A DNA stretch of 64,000 nucleotides from assembly GCA_963971285.1 (NCBI GenBank), contig OZ020254.1, positions 14,600,932 through 14,664,931 on the forward strand. The letters run 5' to 3'. The position numbers and the translations under genes are program-made. Shown piece by piece: positions 61,952-64,000 of this stretch. The notes under the pieces were generated by a model, which saw nothing but the letters and a program-made list of their open reading frames with translations, was not told the DNA's origin and searched no databases. The first letter of the stretch is position 1, and each line of letters starts with the position of its first letter. The stretch comes from Astropecten irregularis (Eukaryota; Echinodermata; Asteroidea; Paxillosida; Astropectinidae).

Positions 61952-62508
61952 ACACAGAACTGTGAATGCGGACGCGGACGCGGACCGCCAGAGCCACACC
62001 GAGGACACGCCCCCATACAGCTGACCGCAGAGTGAGCCGTTTGACGTCCACTACAGTGACCCATCCACAATTCGCTGATCATCGGCATCGTGAACCCGAA
62101 TCCCGCCCCACAGGATATAACGGACTCTGCAGCATCCAGTTCTTCAGTTGCCTGATGAAGGGTAGCAGTTCCAGCAGCCGAAACATCGCTACCAGCAACA
62201 CGACATCGCGTGACTTCTTATTAAACTGAAAAGATCCAGTATTTTCCCAATTTCAGCATTTTTTTTTAATAGCATTTTTTTTTGGGTGGGGAGGGGCTAG
62301 ACAAAATTTTTGGGGGGCTACAGACCCCCCCTCCCCCCGAACCGCACCTGATTAGAGTGTAATTGCTATCTCAATGGGCATCAATTAAGTTAAGGAATGT
62401 AAAGCAAACATTTGTACAAGTTGATGATGCACATGCTCAGATATGGAGTGGCTTCAAGTGCAAACAAATTGGCAATCTATTTTTGCCATTGAAAAAGAGA
62501 ATACTTGT

Positions 62509-62608
62509 AATAATAATAATAATAATGGACACTTATAATGCGCCGGTATCCGCCAAGCATGACGCTCATGGCGCAAATCAATTATTATCCCTGGTCATTG
62601 GGCCATAA
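62509..62608 (-). mobile_element. SINE 3' tail, minus orientation
   Basis: Minus strand reads ggcccaatgaccagggataa, gcgccatgagcgtcatgctt and ggcgcattataagtgtccat plus (att)n. The last part is the same sequence that recurs 14 times in the 1-4510 array. Confidence 0.75.
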
Positions 62609-62936
62609 TTATAAATTTAAATGGAACATTTTTGATGTTCTACACGTTTTTTCTAGAAGCAATAAAGAGAAACAGAAGGTATGAAAATTGTCATATATGG
62701 AACTTGTGTGATATACTTGGAGTTAGGAGGGCCTGACGTTTTGATACTTTTTTGTTTGATACTTTAATGGACATTCCACTTGGTGCAGAGCCAGGCAAAA
62801 AAAAAAGTCATGGTGATGGATTTTTTGTGTTACCTGAAAGCAATTAAGTACATTCTTGCCAATAAACTCCACTATTTTTTAGATTTTCAACCCTTATTTC
62901 AAATCCCCAAAATATAAATTACAAAAATTTGGTTAA

Positions 62937-63005
62937 AGGTAATATCATACTTTGGTTTTTATCAAAGAAATACAGATTCATGGGCATAAGGGAAGACATC
63001 GAAAT
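62937..63005. mobile_element. TTAA MITE, 5' end only
   Basis: TTAA (62933-62936) followed by aggtaatatcatactttggt and acagattcatgggcataag, as in the copy at 23554, then unrelated sequence. Confidence 0.7.
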
Positions 63006-63009
63006 CTAA

Positions 63010-64000
63010 CCCGCGGTTGGATCATGTGGTGCGCGGGCCCATGCAGGCCCTTCCTTTTGGAAAGTAAGCAATTCATTATCTACAGGTCAGTGAACATGCC
63101 CGCTTTCGTCACCAGTATATTCATGATCTGAGCTTGAGTTGGATCATGCTGGCCGAACAATGAACCAATTTGCAGCTGTGTAATCCCCAGCTAATCTGCT
63201 GCAAGTGGACAAAAGGATTGTGTTTGGAGTTTAAGAAGGGTTGGGGCTTTGAACAAACTAGAACAGCGAAGCTGTCATGGCTCGCTGCAGCCTTACCTGC
63301 AGTTACAAACATGATAGCAAACACCCATTTATCACACACACACACACCCATCCAAATAAAAATTCAACATTTTAAAACAATAGACAAAACTTCAATATTT
63401 TGAAACAATAGAAAAAACTTCAACATTTTCCATTTACAATAATAACAACATTATTTTGGACAACGCACCCATCAAAAAAAAAAATAGGGGTTCAAGCACA
63501 TACTAAAAAACTTTTCAAGCGGACGGCCGAACGGACCGACGGACGGATGGGACGAACGGTACTACTACATAGGCTTCGCTTTGCTTCGCAGCTCGCCAAA
63601 AAGTGTACCATCAATTTGAAAAATATACTAGGTACTGTATGTTTGACTGTTGTACTGAATTTTCATCATTTGCTGTCAAACGTTTCTAAATATTATTGGT
63701 AGTTTCTTGTTTATTTTTATTTAGATGCACGTGACGGTCGGCAGTAGCAATGTTTCAGCTTGGAAGAGTTATTTAGTCATTTTATCTCAGAGAAGGAAAA
63801 AGACTATTGACTACCTGCTGGCATAATTTTCATGCCGTTATAAAAAAAAAAAAAATTAGTTAATCCCCGGCCTATATACAAGATGCAAAATATACTGAGA
63901 ATTTATGGCAACTTAAGCAAGGCTTTGGTTTCAATTTGTCAGAATTGTTTTATGTTGTCTTTATTATGTTTTTTCCTTCATTAAATATTGCAGGTCGCAG
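63010..64000. other. Window end, nothing coding recognised
   Basis: Contains a (ca)n run near 63334, a cggacgg-type degenerate repeat (63520-63560), and AT-rich DNA. No upstream ferlin exon was recognised. Confidence 0.45.

Noticed and set aside
62840..62890. Possible short upstream ferlin exon (minus, VEFIGKNVLNCFQ)
   Set aside because: It has an AG and a GTAACA donor, but it is too short and lacks a clear ferlin match.

Overview
The window is eukaryotic (metazoan) nuclear DNA. There are no prokaryotic-style genes. One large gene on the minus strand is split into short exons with GT-AG introns, and most of the remaining sequence is intronic mobile and tandem-repeat DNA. The gene and the repeat style (tRNA-derived SINEs with (ATT)n tails, Helitron-like elements, many TIR elements) suggest an invertebrate, probably marine. 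I cannot fix the phylum from the sequence.

The gene is a ferlin of the dysferlin/myoferlin (type I) kind. Fifteen consecutive minus-strand exons were found between 59986 (5' side) and 10517 (3' side). All splice phases agree, giving about 2,044 nt or 681 codons. They encode an acidic/Ser-Gln-Gly-rich linker, the conserved DEIDWWSK region, and the last two C2 domains. The N-terminal C2/DysF part lies beyond 64000. The transmembrane anchor exon was not found; it may lie left of coordinate 1.

Layout. 1-4510: 16-bp minisatellite mixed with a SINE tail. 4544-7693: three minus-strand Helitron-like elements. 7770-8165: tRNA-derived SINEs. 8166-10516: nothing coding recognised. 10517-22872: ten ferlin exons with TIR elements in the introns (12.1, 13.2-14.6, 14.7-15.6, 16.2-16.6, 20.7-22.5 kb). 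22873-38773: a 15.9-kb intron holding TTAA-flanked MITEs, a nested set of Helitron-like elements (24.0-30.2 kb), a foldback element, a 5.94-kb GC-rich element with long TIRs (31.9-37.8 kb) and a hAT-like element. 38774-49906: two exons plus the start of the next, separated by 47-bp and 33-bp minisatellites, a pogo-like element carrying a second G-rich element, and a SINE interrupted by a TIR element. 49906-59986: the last three exons seen, with a LINE remnant, more Helitron-like elements and SINEs. 59987-64000: small TIR elements and a Penelope-like remnant.

No functional RNA gene, CRISPR array, origin or operon was found. The tRNA-like sequences are SINE heads. Nearly all long open frames outside the ferlin exons are artefacts of tandem repeats. 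The most interesting structures are the Helitron2/Helentron-like family with offset terminal inverted repeats and an internal 128-bp minisatellite, and the GC-rich 5.94-kb TIR element with no recognisable transposase.
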